Shown: one piece after another, positions 12,495 to 13,291 of the stretch
Position numbering within the stretch: the stretch's first letter is position 1
Layout of the letters: every line of letters begins with the position of its first letter
NCBI GenBank assembly: GCA_964398225.1
Contig: CAYNLY010000044.1
Coordinates: forward strand, 1 to 13,291
Direction: 5' to 3'
Length of the DNA stretch: 13,291 nucleotides
Source: CAYNLY01 sp964398225
GTDB lineage: Bacteria; Pseudomonadota; Zetaproteobacteria; Mariprofundales; Mariprofundaceae
Made by a program: the position numbers and the translations under genes
Notes under the pieces: model-generated
What the model was told of the DNA's origin: nothing
Seen by the model: the letters and a program-made list of their open reading frames with translations, nothing else
Databases searched by the model: none

Positions 12495-13291
12495 TCAGGC
12501 GAGATAGCGCAGGTAGAGATAGACATGGGAAATCACGATGGAAAGCAGCATCAGCCCGAACGCATGGCGCAGAAACTGGACGAAACCGATCGGATGGCCG
12601 GCGCGCTGGGCAAAGCCCGCCACGATCAGATTGGCGCTCGCCCCGATCAGCGAACCGTTGCCCCCGAGGCAGGCCCCGAGCGCCAGCGCCCACCACAGCG
12701 GCAGAATGGCCGCCTCCCCGCCAAAGTGCGGCGCCATGTCGGCGATCAGCGGAATCATCGTGGCGACGAACGGAATGTTGTCGATCACCGCGCTCGCCAG
12801 AGCGGAAATCCACAGGATCGCCGCCAGCGTCCATTCGAAATCGCCGCCAGTCATTTCCAGCGTCTTTTCCGCAAGCCAGGCGATCGCGCCCGTATGCTCC
12901 ACGCCGGCCACGATCACGAACAGGCCGACGAAGAAGAAGATCGTCGTCCACTCGACCTCGGCCATGATGCCCTCGAAGGCCTTGTCCTGCTCCCGGAGCG
13001 GCTGCCCCCAGCTCTGCCAGAGCAGCAGCGCCGCCGCACCGGTCATCGCAATCGTCGCGGGCTCGAAATGAAAGTGATGGGCGACGGTAAATCCGGCAAT
13101 CACGCAGCCCAGCACGATCAGCGACTTGCGCAGAAGAACCGCGTCCTTGATCGCTTCGCGCTCGTCGAACTCCATCAGCAGCTTCCGATGCTCGGCATCG
13201 GCGACGAGGTCGCGGGAGAACATCCACCAGATCAGCCCGATCGTCGCCAGCAGGATCAGCGGCACGATCGGGGCGAGGCTCACCAGGAAAT
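12495..13291 (-). CDS. ArsB/NhaD-type ion transporter, C-terminal part
   Basis: At least 265 C-terminal residues of an inner-membrane permease of the ion transporter superfamily (ArsB, NhaD, CitMHS and mammalian P-protein relatives). The reading frame runs off the right edge; the apparent GTG start at 13283 is an internal Val, and about 150 to 200 N-terminal residues should lie outside. Visible features: many hydrophobic helices, a cytoplasmic loop rich in charge (LVADAEHRKLLMEFDERE), FFFVGLFVIVAGVEHTG, the discontinuous-helix motif SALASAVIDNIPFVATM, and the C-terminal repeat GGNGSLIGASANLIVAGFA followed by GHPIGFVQFL, as in P-protein-like members. Substrate (Na+/H+, arsenite or an organic anion) cannot be told from this part. 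The stop is 30 bases before the permease gene of the lol operon, so they may share a transcript. Confidence 0.85.
   Translation of the reverse strand, partial: FLVSLAPIVPLILLATIGLIWWMFSRDLVADAEHRKLLMEFDEREAIKDAVLLRKSLIVLGCVIAGFTVAHHFHFEPATIAMTGAAALLLWQSWGQPLREQDKAFEGIMAEVEWTTIFFFVGLFVIVAGVEHTGAIAWLAEKTLEMTGGDFEWTLAAILWISALASAVIDNIPFVATMIPLIADMAPHFGGEAAILPLWWALALGACLGGNGSLIGASANLIVAGFAQRAGHPIGFVQFLRHAFGLMLLSIVISHVYLYLRYLA

Overview
The window is a densely packed stretch of chromosome from a GC-rich proteobacterium, most probably a gammaproteobacterium from a metagenome or draft assembly. Support for this is the pcm-yqaA-nlpD-rpoS gene order with a genuine RpoS-type sigma factor, ihfA followed by its usual small MerR-type gene, LolC/LolD lipoprotein sorting genes, and tRNA genes that encode their own 3' CCA. 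No mobile element, integrase, CRISPR array or rRNA is visible. Every gene lies on the minus strand, so transcription runs from the right end to the left. No gene-free stretch reaches 300 bases; the longest gaps are about 60 to 85 bases and hold promoters.

Reading in the direction of transcription (right to left): a truncated ArsB/NhaD-type ion transporter; a lipoprotein-release operon in which the LolC/E-type permease and the LolD ATPase are separated by an unexpected 407-residue TPR plus double cyclic-nucleotide-binding protein, the three genes 1 base apart; ihfA and a MerR-family gene from their own promoter; tRNA-Pro(GGG); then a stationary-phase and repair block pcm, yqaA (DedA-like), nlpD, rpoS, apt, with overlapping or nearly touching genes; tRNA-Arg(CCT); gyrA; serS; tRNA-Ser(TGA); tRNA-Ser(GCT); a DUF2155-like lipoprotein; and the 5' part of tRNA-Arg(ACG). 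tRNAs therefore punctuate the whole run, and serS sits directly upstream of two of its cognate tRNAs.

The run of 100 Ns inside serS is an assembly join, not missing biology: the same 55 bases occur on both sides of it, and collapsing them gives an intact 427-residue seryl-tRNA synthetase in frame. Points most worth a second look are the cyclic-nucleotide-binding protein inside the lol operon, an NlpD with a complete set of M23 zinc-site residues (E. coli NlpD is degenerate), the unusually AT-rich first 60 codons of serS beside the assembly join, Ala at GyrA position 83, and a lipoprotein gene whose last codons and stop lie inside a tRNA gene. No clearly new multi-gene system is present; the rest is conserved core genome.
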